Shown in pieces: positions 1 through 8,161 of a DNA stretch of 64,000 nucleotides. Positions within the stretch are counted from its first letter, which is position 1. The number at the start of each line of letters is the position of its first letter. The DNA lies in assembly GCF_900155935.1 (NCBI RefSeq), contig NZ_FTLW01000003.1, positions 186,001 through 250,000 on the forward strand, written 5' to 3'. This stretch comes from Solilutibacter tolerans. GTDB taxonomy: Bacteria > Pseudomonadota > Gammaproteobacteria > Xanthomonadales > Xanthomonadaceae. The notes under the pieces are model-generated. The model ran no database searches, had not been told where the DNA came from, and worked only from the letters and a program-made list of their open reading frames with translations. The translations under genes were made by a program, and so were the position numbers.

Positions 1-969
1 ATGGATCTTCGGGTCCGCGGTTGGCAGCACAACCAGATTCACCGGCTTGTCTTCCAGCCATTCGCGGGCATTCGCCGCTTCTTCGTGCATGACCTCCTGC
101 ACGCTGACGTCTTCCGAATCCACCGGCACATCCGGGTGCCGCGCCAGCACCAGGAAAGCATCGATCAAGACTTCCATGTCGTCGGTGGCTTGACGCAAAC
201 GCCGCAAGGAGCGCTCGCCGCGCGGGCTTAGATTTTCGGTGGCGAGCAAGTCGCCGGCAACACGCACCACAGTGACTGGCGTACGCAACTCGTGGCTGGC
301 ATCCCGGGTGAAGTTGCGTTCGCGGTCGACGTATTCCTCAACGCGTCGGGACATGCTGGCCAAAGCATCGCCTAAATGCGCGACCTCGTACGTGTTCTCG
401 CCACGATGGGCGGGCGAGTCGAACCGCGTCAGTTGGGGGCTGCGTGGATCCCAGGCCAGCACGGTATCCGTCAGCTGGGCGACGGGTGCCACGATGCGGC
501 GACATCGGCGATAGCCCAGCCAACTGATGATAGCGATACCAAGAACCGACAAAGCTACCGCCAGTATCGAAATCCAACGGACGATGTGATCCGCCAGACC
601 CGGCGCGACACTGAGGTATATCGTCCCCTCGGCGCGCTCGCTGATGTAGGCCAGGCGCCAGATTCCGTCGTGGGTGCGATGAAATCCGGGAGGCAGTGCG
701 CGCAGTATCGGCGGCACTTGGTCAGGCATGCTTCCCGCAGGGACAAAAAACCTCGCGTAGCTGTTGCTCTGCGGCAACGCTGCCTGCGGATCGGCATCCA
801 CCAGCTCCCATGTCCGCTGCGCCTCATCGACAATGCGCTGCTTGAGCAAGATGTCGCGCAGCACCAAGCTGCCGTACAACGTGCCCAAGGTGACAACCAG
901 CGAGGCAATCACCCCCTGGACGATGAAGATCCAGCGTATTTTTCGTGAGAGGGTTTCAGTCGGCGCCAT
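1..969 (-). CDS. Two-component sensor histidine kinase, 3' part cut by window edge
   Basis: The 323 visible codons run off the left edge, so the ATPase domain is missing. A membrane segment at about residues 13-35 is followed by a periplasmic sensor of about 100 residues, a second membrane segment near 137-158, a HAMP-like stretch, and an H-box reading ASHELRTP with the phospho-accepting His near residue 227. This is the usual layout of an inner-membrane kinase that autophosphorylates and passes phosphate to a receiver. The ATG lies 15 bases after the stop of the OmpR-type regulator, so the two form a regulator-kinase operon and are almost certainly partners. The signal sensed is unknown. A ColS-like identity is possible but I cannot establish it from this fragment. 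Confidence 0.93.
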   Translation of the reverse strand, partial: MAPTETLSRKIRWIFIVQGVIASLVVTLGTLYGSLVLRDILLKQRIVDEAQRTWELVDADPQAALPQSNSYARFFVPAGSMPDQVPPILRALPPGFHRTHDGIWRLAYISERAEGTIYLSVAPGLADHIVRWISILAVALSVLGIAIISWLGYRRCRRIVAPVAQLTDTVLAWDPRSPQLTRFDSPAHRGENTYEVAHLGDALASMSRRVEEYVDRERNFTRDASHELRTPVTVVRVAGDLLATENLSPRGERSLRRLRQATDDMEVLIDAFLVLARHPDVPVDSEDVSVQEVMHEEAANAREWLEDKPVNLVVLPTADPKIH

Positions 970-984
970 GATCCACAGGCTGTA

Positions 985-1698
985 TCAGGCAGGCGGTTGT
1001 TCGATGTCGGCGATGCGGTAGCCCGCGCTCTGCACGGTGTGCAGCAACTGTTTGTCGAACGGCTTGTCGATGACTTTGCGCAGGTTGTACAGATGGCTGC
1101 GCAAGGTGTCGGAATCGGGCAGGCTGTTGCCCCATATCTCGCGCTCGATCTCCTGCCGGCTGACCACGCGCGGCGATTCACGCATCAGGATCGTCAGCAA
1201 TTTCAGGCCGATGGGCGAGAGCAGCAATTCGGTGCCGCCACGGGTCGCACGCAAGGACGCCGGATCCAGCACCAGATCGCCCACCTTCAACACTTCCGAG
1301 CCCACCTGACGGCGCTCGCGACGGATCAATACCCGCAGGCGCGCCTCCAGCTCCTGGATCGCGAAGGGCTTGGTCAGGTAGTCATCGGCACCCGAAGACA
1401 GGCCGGTCAGTTTTTCATCCAGCGTGTCGCGTGCGGTCAGCATCAGGATGGGAGTGGACTTGCGGGCCTCCTCGCGCAGGCGGCGGCAAACTTCCAGGCC
1501 GTCCATACGCGGCAGCATCAGGTCCAGGATGATGACGTCGTAGGTGTTTTCAGCGGCCAGCCGGTAGCCGTCCAAGCCATCGCCGGCATAGTCGACTTCG
1601 AAGCCCTTGCTCTCCAGATATTCGCCAACCATCTCGGAAATGTTGCGGTTGTCCTCGATGATCAGGACCAGCCCGGACGGTTCTTGGTTGCTACGCAT
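985..1698 (-). CDS. OmpR/PhoB-family response regulator
   Basis: The 237-residue protein has a receiver domain at about residues 10-122 and a winged-helix DNA-binding domain at about 135-230. Acidic residues near 15-16, the phosphorylatable Asp59 (in ILDLMLP) and Lys110 (in LTKPF) are all present, so the receiver should be active. It is expected to act as a cytoplasmic transcription factor once phosphorylated by the kinase encoded immediately downstream. The ATG start is followed by a normal receiver beginning. The 148 bases upstream, before the mazG stop, should hold its promoter, but I see no convincing -10/-35 pair. It resembles ColR-type regulators of xanthomonads and pseudomonads, but the regulon cannot be read from the sequence. 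Confidence 0.94.
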   Translation of the reverse strand: MRSNQEPSGLVLIIEDNRNISEMVGEYLESKGFEVDYAGDGLDGYRLAAENTYDVIILDLMLPRMDGLEVCRRLREEARKSTPILMLTARDTLDEKLTGLSSGADDYLTKPFAIQELEARLRVLIRRERRQVGSEVLKVGDLVLDPASLRATRGGTELLLSPIGLKLLTILMRESPRVVSRQEIEREIWGNSLPDSDTLRSHLYNLRKVIDKPFDKQLLHTVQSAGYRIADIEQPPA

Positions 1699-1846
1699 GA
1701 ATCGAATCTCCCCTTCAGCTTTGTGAAATGATCCGGTTTCGGGGTGGAGGGAGCGTGAAGAAGCTCATCCAAAGCATCAAATCATGGATTCTAAGTAGCT
1801 GAACTGAGTGGTTTGTTCAGTCTGGGCGCAAGAAGCGCCTTGCTTC

Positions 1847-2665
1847 TCAGGTGTCATTCTTGACACGAAACCACAACGCTTCCTGCGCCTTGAGATCCAG
1901 CTCGCTGAACGCCTGGCCTTCCGCCTTCGCCATGGCTTCCATCGACCGAAAGCGCCGTTCGAACTTTCGGTTGGCCGCCCGCAGGGCGTCGCCCGGGTCG
2001 ACCTTCGCGTGGCGGGCCAAGTTGGCGGCGACGAACAACACATCGCCCAACTCCTCGCGCAGGCGTGCTTGGGTCTCGACGTCGTTGGGGGCGGCCTCGC
2101 GGGCATCGAATTCGACGGCCAGCTCGTCCAACTCTTCACGCAATTTGGCAATCACCGGACGATCGTCCGGCCAATCAAACCCAGTACGCGCAGCACGTGA
2201 TTGCAACTTCACCGCACGCTGCCACTCGGGCAAGCCCCGCGCAATACCAGCGAGCGCGGAATCATCTACCGGATTCTTCGCCGCGCGTTCGGCTTGTTTC
2301 TGCACTTCCCAAGCCGCGGTCTGCGCTTCGGCATCTTCGATGCTGGCACCGGCAAAGACATGGGGATGTCGCCGCGTCATCTTGTCGCAAATCGCCTCGC
2401 TGACATCACTAAACTCAAAAGCGCCAGCCTCCTTGGCCATCTGGGCGTGAAAGACGACTTGCAACAACAAATCGCCCAACTCGTCCTTCAAGTCGTCCAT
2501 GTCGCCGCGGTCAATCGCGTCGGCGACTTCGTAGGCTTCTTCGATCGTGTAGGGCGCGATGCTGGAGAAATCCTGTTCGAGATCCCACGGACAGCCGCCA
2601 TCGGGCGCGCGCAGCGCAGCCATGATGCGCAGTAATTCGTCGATGCCGCGCTTCTTCTCACTCAC
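1847..2665 (-). CDS. mazG: Nucleoside triphosphate pyrophosphohydrolase MazG
   Basis: The 272-residue protein carries the two tandem MazG helical domains of the family. The first has the metal-binding pattern EEAYEV followed by DELGDLLLQ (about residues 42-70); the second has REELDEL and REELGDVLF near 175-215. MazG hydrolyses NTPs and dNTPs to the monophosphate and pyrophosphate, and in E. coli it also limits ppGpp signalling. The start is GTG and overlaps the cysQ stop as GTGA, so translation is probably coupled. It is the last gene of a nudE-cysQ-mazG run of three phosphate-hydrolysing housekeeping enzymes. Length is normal for the two-domain form. Confidence 0.95.
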   Translation of the reverse strand: MSEKKRGIDELLRIMAALRAPDGGCPWDLEQDFSSIAPYTIEEAYEVADAIDRGDMDDLKDELGDLLLQVVFHAQMAKEAGAFEFSDVSEAICDKMTRRHPHVFAGASIEDAEAQTAAWEVQKQAERAAKNPVDDSALAGIARGLPEWQRAVKLQSRAARTGFDWPDDRPVIAKLREELDELAVEFDAREAAPNDVETQARLREELGDVLFVAANLARHAKVDPGDALRAANRKFERRFRSMEAMAKAEGQAFSELDLKAQEALWFRVKNDT

Positions 2666-3453
2666 GCCATCGCCTCATGCAGCAATGCAGGATCACCACA
2701 GGCGAAAAAATCACCGTTTAGCAATGTGTCTCGCTGGTTGTAGCGGAACGGACGACCGCACGGATCGACCACAGCACCACCTGCACCTTCAAGAATGGCC
2801 TGCCCTGCAGCCGTGTCCCACTCGCTGGTCGGACCGAATCGTGGATACAGGTCGATGCTGCCTTCGGCGATGCGACAGAACTTCAGCGACGAGCCCAGCC
2901 CTATCACTTCGGTATCGGGGAATCGCGCGATGACGGCCTCCGTCCGCGGATCACGATGCGAGCGACTGGCGGCGATGCGCAGCGGCGTGCTGGCCGGCAT
3001 GCGCGTGTGGAGGGCGATGTCGCTTCCCGCCTCGCGCCGATAAGCGCCCTGCCCTGGCGCGCCATGCCAGACCAAGCCAGTGACCGGCTGCTGGATCACC
3101 CCGAACACCGCAACACCATCATCGATCAGCGCGATGTTGACACTGAACTCGCCATTCTTCTTCACGAATTCACGCGTGCCATCCAGCGGATCAACCAGCC
3201 AGTAACGCATCCAGCTTTTGCGCAAGGCAAAGCATGTCTCGGCGGATTCTTCGGACAGCACCGGGATCTGCGGCGTCAACGACGCCAGCCCGGCCACGAT
3301 ACGACGATGCGCAGCGAGGTCGGCTTCGGTCAGCGGCGTCGCATCCTGCTTGCGCTCGACATCAAAATCACGTGCATAGACCTCAAGAATGTCGGTGGCG
3401 GCGGCCTCGGCAATGGCGATCACGCCGTCGCGCAGTGCAACATCGATCTTCAT
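2662..3453 (-). CDS. cysQ: 3'(2'),5'-bisphosphate nucleotidase CysQ
   Basis: The 263-residue inositol-monophosphatase-fold enzyme should remove the 3' phosphate of PAP/PAPS, recycling a by-product of sulfate assimilation. The metal-binding motifs are visible: SEES near residue 70, VDPLDGTRE near 88-96, and EWDTAAGQ near 215. I chose the ATG at 3453 rather than the in-frame codon at 3471. The 3453 ATG overlaps the nudE stop as ATGA and has GAGGAA about six bases upstream. Its own stop overlaps the mazG GTG. It is therefore the middle gene of a tightly coupled nudE-cysQ-mazG operon. Confidence 0.95.
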   Translation of the reverse strand: MKIDVALRDGVIAIAEAAATDILEVYARDFDVERKQDATPLTEADLAAHRRIVAGLASLTPQIPVLSEESAETCFALRKSWMRYWLVDPLDGTREFVKKNGEFSVNIALIDDGVAVFGVIQQPVTGLVWHGAPGQGAYRREAGSDIALHTRMPASTPLRIAASRSHRDPRTEAVIARFPDTEVIGLGSSLKFCRIAEGSIDLYPRFGPTSEWDTAAGQAILEGAGGAVVDPCGRPFRYNQRDTLLNGDFFACGDPALLHEAMA

Positions 3454-4001
3454 GCGTTCCTCACTAACCATTCGCGCGCGATGTAGAGCGCCGCCATCGC
3501 ACGGCCATCGGACATCTCATCGCGCATCACCAGCTCGCCCAGGTCGGCGATTGGCCAAGCGATGACCTCCAACGGCTCGGGCTCGTCGCCTTCAAGTCGC
3601 TGCGGATAAAGATCACGTGCCAACACGATATGCGCGTGATGCGTCATGTAGGACGGCGACAAGGCCAGTGTGCGCAGCACCCTTACATCATGCGCGCCGA
3701 AGCCGGCTTCTTCCATCAACTCGCGATTGGCGGCGACTTCAGGCGTTTCGCCCGGGTCGATCGCGCCCTTCACCGGCCCCAGCTCATAGCGCTCAACGCC
3801 GGCAGCATATTCACGCACCAGCAGTACATGTTCGGGGTCGGGCATCGCCACCACGATCACTGCGCCAGGGCCGTGCGCCACGACGCGTCGATAGTGGCGA
3901 CGCTCACCGTTGGAAAATTCAAGGTCGAGTATTTCGACGACGCGGCCATCGCCCTCATCCTGCCGTTCAACACCATGAATCACGGGCGGCACCTTGCTCA
4001 T
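3450..4001 (-). CDS. nudE: Nudix hydrolase, ADP compounds hydrolase NudE
   Basis: The 183-residue protein holds a complete Nudix box: Gly, five residues, Glu, seven residues, then RELMEEAGF, at about residues 79-101. Length and surrounding sequence match NudE, which hydrolyses ADP-ribose, Ap3A and NADH-type dinucleotides. The ATG at 4001 is preferred over an in-frame TTG six bases upstream, and GGAAG lies about seven bases before it. The stop overlaps the cysQ start as ATGA. The bioA start codon lies only 26 bases away on the other strand, so the two genes must share or interleave promoter sequence. Substrate preference is assigned from family resemblance only. Confidence 0.9.
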   Translation of the reverse strand: MSKVPPVIHGVERQDEGDGRVVEILDLEFSNGERRHYRRVVAHGPGAVIVVAMPDPEHVLLVREYAAGVERYELGPVKGAIDPGETPEVAANRELMEEAGFGAHDVRVLRTLALSPSYMTHHAHIVLARDLYPQRLEGDEPEPLEVIAWPIADLGELVMRDEMSDGRAMAALYIAREWLVRNA

Positions 4002-4027
4002 CGGCAAGCTTCCGACGAGAGGCGATA

Positions 4028-5437
4028 ATGTGGCTTATGCAAAACGATGTTCATTCGACTCCCAGTTTAGCCGAGGCCGCACGCTGGCAGGCCCGCGATC
4101 TGGCCGTGCTCTGGCACCCGTGCACGCAGATGCGCGAACACCCCAACACTCTGCCGCTGGTGCCCATCGCACATGGAGAGGGCGCGTGGCTCACCGGCAT
4201 GGATGGCAGACGATATCTGGATGCGGTCTCCAGTTGGTGGACCAATATCCACGGCCATGCCGAGCCGCGCATCGCCGAGGCCATCGCCAGGCAGGCTCGT
4301 AGCCTGGAGCAAGTGATTCTGGCCGGCTTCTCGCACGAGCCAGCCATCGAGTTGGCTGAGCGTTTGCTGGCCATCGCGCCGCGCCAGCCAGACCGTGCGC
4401 CACTGGCCAAAGTGTTTTACGCCGATAACGGATCGGCAGGCGTGGAAGTCGCGCTGAAGATGGCCTTCCATTGGTTCCTCAATGCAGGTGAACCACGACG
4501 CACACGTTTTGTTGCACTGGAAAACGGCTACCACGGCGAAACACTGGGAGCGCTGTCCGTTGGCGACATCCCACTGTATCGCCGCACCTATGCCCCGCTG
4601 CTATCCGAGTGCCTGTTCGCACCGACGCCCGACGCCTATCTGGCTGTGGATGGCGAGGATGCCGAAGCGCGAGCACTCGCAGCCGCCGATCTACTGGCCA
4701 CGATGTTTGATCGTTATCCTGGCGAAATATGCGCGGTGATCGTCGAACCGCTGCTGCAATGCGCAGGCGGGATGCGAATGTATCACCCCGCCTATTTGCG
4801 TCGCGTGCGCGAGCTCTGTGATGCGCATGGCGCGTTCTTCATCGCGGATGAAATTGCAACGGGTTTCGGTCGCACCGGCACGCTGTTCGCCTGTGAACAA
4901 GCGGGCGTACAACCGGATTTCATGTGCGTGTCGAAAGGATTGACCGGTGGCTTCCTGCCGCTGGCAGCCGTACTCACCACGCAATCGGTTTACGACGGCT
5001 TCCTAGATGATTCACGCGAACGTGCATTTCTGCACTCGCATAGCTACACGGGCAACCCGCTGGCCTGCGCAGCGGCGTTGGCATCACTCGACATCTTCGA
5101 GCGTGATGAGGTGATATCGCACAACCAGGCGACGTCGCGCCTCATGCAAGAGCACGCGGCGAGCATCGCCCAACTTCCGCATATCGCAGACGCCCGCCAG
5201 CTTGGCATGGTCTGCGCCTTCGAACTCACGCGCGATGGCGACAAATCCATGCCGTTCGATCCGGCGCTCCGCATCGGTTTGCGTGCGTATCGCGCCGCGC
5301 TCGAGCGCGGCGTCATCCTCCGCCCATTAGGCGACACGCTGTATTGGATGCCCCCCTATTGTGTGGATGATGCTGCACTCGAGTTGCTGGCCGACGTCAC
5401 CGAACACGCCATCAGGGAGGCCATAACATGCGTCTGA
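4028..5437 (+). CDS. bioA: Adenosylmethionine-8-amino-7-oxononanoate aminotransferase
   Basis: The 469-residue class III aminotransferase converts 7-keto-8-aminopelargonic acid to 7,8-diaminopelargonic acid in biotin synthesis, with S-adenosylmethionine as amino donor. The PLP-binding Lys303 sits in SKGLTGGF and the cofactor-contacting Asp274 in ADEIATGFGR; the N-terminal SSWWTNIHGH stretch near residue 68 is typical of BioA. The ATG at 4028 is preceded by GAGAGG at a good distance; the ATG nine bases later is possible. Further upstream in-frame sequence lies over nudE and is not BioA-like. The end overlaps rsmE by ten bases. No other bio genes lie nearby. Confidence 0.96.
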   Translation: MWLMQNDVHSTPSLAEAARWQARDLAVLWHPCTQMREHPNTLPLVPIAHGEGAWLTGMDGRRYLDAVSSWWTNIHGHAEPRIAEAIARQARSLEQVILAGFSHEPAIELAERLLAIAPRQPDRAPLAKVFYADNGSAGVEVALKMAFHWFLNAGEPRRTRFVALENGYHGETLGALSVGDIPLYRRTYAPLLSECLFAPTPDAYLAVDGEDAEARALAAADLLATMFDRYPGEICAVIVEPLLQCAGGMRMYHPAYLRRVRELCDAHGAFFIADEIATGFGRTGTLFACEQAGVQPDFMCVSKGLTGGFLPLAAVLTTQSVYDGFLDDSRERAFLHSHSYTGNPLACAAALASLDIFERDEVISHNQATSRLMQEHAASIAQLPHIADARQLGMVCAFELTRDGDKSMPFDPALRIGLRAYRAALERGVILRPLGDTLYWMPPYCVDDAALELLADVTEHAIREAITCV

Positions 5438-6165
5438 CTCGTGTCTATGTCGATGCGCCACTTGGCGTGGGTCTAATGGTTGAATTGCCCGAGCATGTAG
5501 CTGCGCATTTGGTGCGTGTGCTGCGTCTGCGTGAGGGGGATGTCTGCGTACTCTTCAATGGCAATGGCCATGATTACGATGCGCGCATCACCAGCATCGG
5601 CAAGCGTGGCGTGCAGGTCGAAGTGTCCAGTGCTCGCCGCATCGACAACGAATCTCCGCTGTCGATCACTTTGCTGCAAGGCATCGCACGCGGCGAAAAG
5701 ATGGACTTGATCCTGCAGAAAGCGACCGAACTTGGTGTCACCCGGATCATCCCGGTGCACAGTGACCGCAGCGAGGTGAAGCTGGAAGGTGCGCGCTCGA
5801 TCAAACGTCTCGCGCATTGGCGCGGCGTGGTGGCATCGGCCTGCGAACAAAGTGGCCGCGCAACTTTGCCAGAAGTGAATGAGCCTGCCCCCTTGCTTTC
5901 GGCGGTGGGCGCGGCCGGATTGCCCGTCGCGCGTTACACCCTCTCGCCGCTGGCTGAAGGCGGTATCGATTCAGTCACCGTAGCAAACGAAAACCAGTTA
6001 CTCATCGCGGTTGGACCGGAGGGGGGCTGGTCGGAGCGCGATTTGCAAACGCTAGATAACGCCGGTTTCATCGGCCTCAGGCTGGGGCCGCGCATCCTGC
6101 GTACCGAAACCGCGGGCCTGGCTGCCATCGCAGCGCTGCAAATGCGTCTGGGCGATATGCGCTAA
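5428..6165 (+). CDS. rsmE: 16S rRNA (uracil-1498-N3)-methyltransferase RsmE
   Basis: The 245-residue SPOUT-class enzyme methylates U1498 of 16S rRNA using S-adenosylmethionine. The C-terminal knot region is clear: IAVGPEGGWS near residue 189 and LGPRILRTETA near 214-224, the latter being the family signature. The start ATG overlaps the end of bioA by ten bases and has a strong AGGGAGG about seven bases upstream, so translation is likely coupled to bioA. The stop lies only five bases from the convergent chpC-like stop, leaving no room for a private terminator. Confidence 0.96.
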   Translation: MRLTRVYVDAPLGVGLMVELPEHVAAHLVRVLRLREGDVCVLFNGNGHDYDARITSIGKRGVQVEVSSARRIDNESPLSITLLQGIARGEKMDLILQKATELGVTRIIPVHSDRSEVKLEGARSIKRLAHWRGVVASACEQSGRATLPEVNEPAPLLSAVGAAGLPVARYTLSPLAEGGIDSVTVANENQLLIAVGPEGGWSERDLQTLDNAGFIGLRLGPRILRTETAGLAAIAALQMRLGDMR

Positions 6166-6170
6166 GAAAA

Positions 6171-6635
6171 TCAGGCGGCGAGTGCGGCCTGCAGGCGTTG
6201 TTCGATGCTATCCATATCCGGCACCAGAGCTTCTTCGTCCTGATAGCGCACGGCGGCTGCCACACCTTCGCCCAATTGGACATCCGGTTGCTCCACCAAC
6301 ATCGCCGGCGACACTGTCACCAAACGCGGGAAGCCCTGGGTCAACATCGCAAAGTACGGCAGGCGGGTATCCCCGCCCAAGGTCTTGAGGACCAGCACTC
6401 GCTGACCACGCAACGATGCGTCGTGCTCACCCATACCGGCTAAAGTCGAGAACGCGATCAGCGGCACTTGCCAGCCACGCCAGCGGATCCGACCCAGCAG
6501 CCAGTCGGGTGCGCCTTCGATTGGTTCCGGATCGGCTACCGAGAGAATTTCGTCGATGCAGGCGTTAGGCAACATCAAGCGGCCACCGGCCACCTGGATC
6601 ACGACGCCACGCAGATCGGGAAGTGTATCGCTCAT
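6171..6635 (-). CDS. chpC: CheW-like coupling protein of the Pil-Chp system (ChpC-like)
   Basis: This 154-residue single CheW domain is the last gene of the cluster. CheW domains bridge receptors and the kinase in chemosensory arrays, and the second CheW-type protein of P. aeruginosa Pil-Chp, ChpC, sits at the same place. Visible family features are the VIQVAGGRLMLP beginning, the LLGRIRWRGWQVPLI core near residue 45 and RLPYFAML near 90. The ATG at 6635 overlaps the upstream CheB-like stop as ATGA. Longer in-frame readings upstream lie over the CheB-like gene. The ChpC name rests on position and domain type. Confidence 0.85.
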   Translation of the reverse strand: MSDTLPDLRGVVIQVAGGRLMLPNACIDEILSVADPEPIEGAPDWLLGRIRWRGWQVPLIAFSTLAGMGEHDASLRGQRVLVLKTLGGDTRLPYFAMLTQGFPRLVTVSPAMLVEQPDVQLGEGVAAAVRYQDEEALVPDMDSIEQRLQAALAA

Positions 6636-8161
6636 GCAGAAACCTGCTGCTGCCATCGGGCAACGAGTTGAGTGGCGAGCCCGACAGGCGAGTTCGCCTC
6701 GGCGCCACGTTGAATAAGAAGCGCAGGCACTACGTGATCGTAGCAACCCTCGGCCGACTGTGCGAACAAACGCCCACCTGCTTGCTGGAAGCGTTGCGCA
6801 GGTTCCACGAAATCTTCGCTGGCGCCGGACAGCAATACGACGCCACTGCTGCCGGCCGGTAGAGCGGAGAGCACATCGGCAAACCGGCGGCTGGGGACTT
6901 CAGTGAAATGCATCACGCCATTGCCACCGCGCTCGACGCTGATCGCCGTCGGAACCACGTAGACATGACCTGCCTGCAATGCCTTGCCGGCCTCGGCGAG
7001 CTCCACCGGCATCTGGCTGGCGCGATCCATTTGGCGGACCAAACGGTCGTACTGGCCACCATCCAACCATTGCTGCACCAACACGGGCACGCTGAAGTCA
7101 CTGCCCAACTGCTGCAGGATTTGGCGAAGCGGGTCAGGCCCGCCGATGCCACCTACCAGCAACACTGCACCTTCGACCGCTAAATCGCTGCGAGGGGGGC
7201 TGGCCACGGCGGCCGTCTCGGCGACTTCGATGGACTCGTCATCACTTTCATCACCGACTAGCGAGAGCTTGGCGATACGGTCATTCAATCCGGCCAGGCC
7301 CTCATGAGATCCGGTCGTTGTCGCCTCGCTCACAGGCATTGACTCATCGGTCAACGACCAGCTCGGTGCTTCGGGAGGTGCCGCCACCTCGGTCTTGGCC
7401 GGCTCAAGCTCAAACTCAGATTCAGCACCTTCGACCACGGGCCGTTCGAAGTCCTGCCAGCGATCGCTAGGCGTCTGTACCTCGAACTGCGCCATCTCTT
7501 CTTCAATCCGCTCGTAGGCTTGCTCAGCCGGCAAATCACTTTCATCCAACGGAGCAAGCGCGGCGCGGAAATCCGTATCGGCAGCCTGGGGCGCGTTGGC
7601 CGCCGGCAATTCGTTGACGGCCTCGAAGTCCTGAAAGCGCGTCCAATCCAGCGCGGCATCCGTGGCGGGTTCGGGCAAAGCCACATCCGATACCTGATTG
7701 TCCGGTTGATCGGCTGGCTCTTCGTCTACCGGCATTGCTTGCAGGTTCGCATCGATGCTCTCAAGCGCTGACTCCAGAAGCTCAGCCTCGGATGTCACTT
7801 CGTCAGGCTCATGGCCTTCGGGCAACACATCGCCATGACCCAGCAATTTCGCACCGAGATGCCGCGACCAACGTGCCACATCCCAACCGTCCCGCGCGCC
7901 GACCAATGCGACTTCCTCAAACAGGATCCGGTAATTGTCATCCGCGAGGATGGGATCGAAACGCTCAAGCGCATCTTCGACTTCCGCATCCACGGCGATC
8001 ACGAGGTTGCGCGCGCCGGCCCCGCGAATCTCTTCGATACCGGTTTCCAACGGATCCGCTTCCAGCACCACGTCAACGCCGGCTTGCTGCAGGCCTGCGC
8101 GCAGGCGTTCACGTGCCTCGCCAGGCCGGGCCAGCAAAATGGTGCGGCGCGGATCAGCCAT
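6632..8161 (-). CDS. chpB: CheB-like protein of the Pil-Chp system, catalytically degenerate (ChpB-like)
   Basis: The 509-residue protein has three parts. Residues 1-110 look like a worn receiver domain, lacking the paired acidic residues ([10 protein letters not shown] where active receivers have two Asp/Glu). Residues 110-325 are an acidic, low-complexity linker. Residues about 330-505 follow the CheB methylesterase fold. In CheB the catalytic triad is Ser, His, Asp. Here the ASTGGP motif reads GGIGGP, so Ser is lost; the QHM position reads QQW, so His is lost; only the Asp survives, in SGASEDF near residue 448. It should therefore not demethylate receptors and may act as a scaffold. The ATG at 8161 overlaps the pilL end by eight bases. 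Confidence 0.85.
   Translation of the reverse strand: MADPRRTILLARPGEARERLRAGLQQAGVDVVLEADPLETGIEEIRGAGARNLVIAVDAEVEDALERFDPILADDNYRILFEEVALVGARDGWDVARWSRHLGAKLLGHGDVLPEGHEPDEVTSEAELLESALESIDANLQAMPVDEEPADQPDNQVSDVALPEPATDAALDWTRFQDFEAVNELPAANAPQAADTDFRAALAPLDESDLPAEQAYERIEEEMAQFEVQTPSDRWQDFERPVVEGAESEFELEPAKTEVAAPPEAPSWSLTDESMPVSEATTTGSHEGLAGLNDRIAKLSLVGDESDDESIEVAETAAVASPPRSDLAVEGAVLLVGGIGGPDPLRQILQQLGSDFSVPVLVQQWLDGGQYDRLVRQMDRASQMPVELAEAGKALQAGHVYVVPTAISVERGGNGVMHFTEVPSRRFADVLSALPAGSSGVVLLSGASEDFVEPAQRFQQAGGRLFAQSAEGCYDHVVPALLIQRGAEANSPVGLATQLVARWQQQVSA

Noticed and set aside
6166-6170. Bidirectional terminator between rsmE and the chpC-like gene
   Set aside because: Only five bases separate the stops and no stem with a U-run is visible across the joint.
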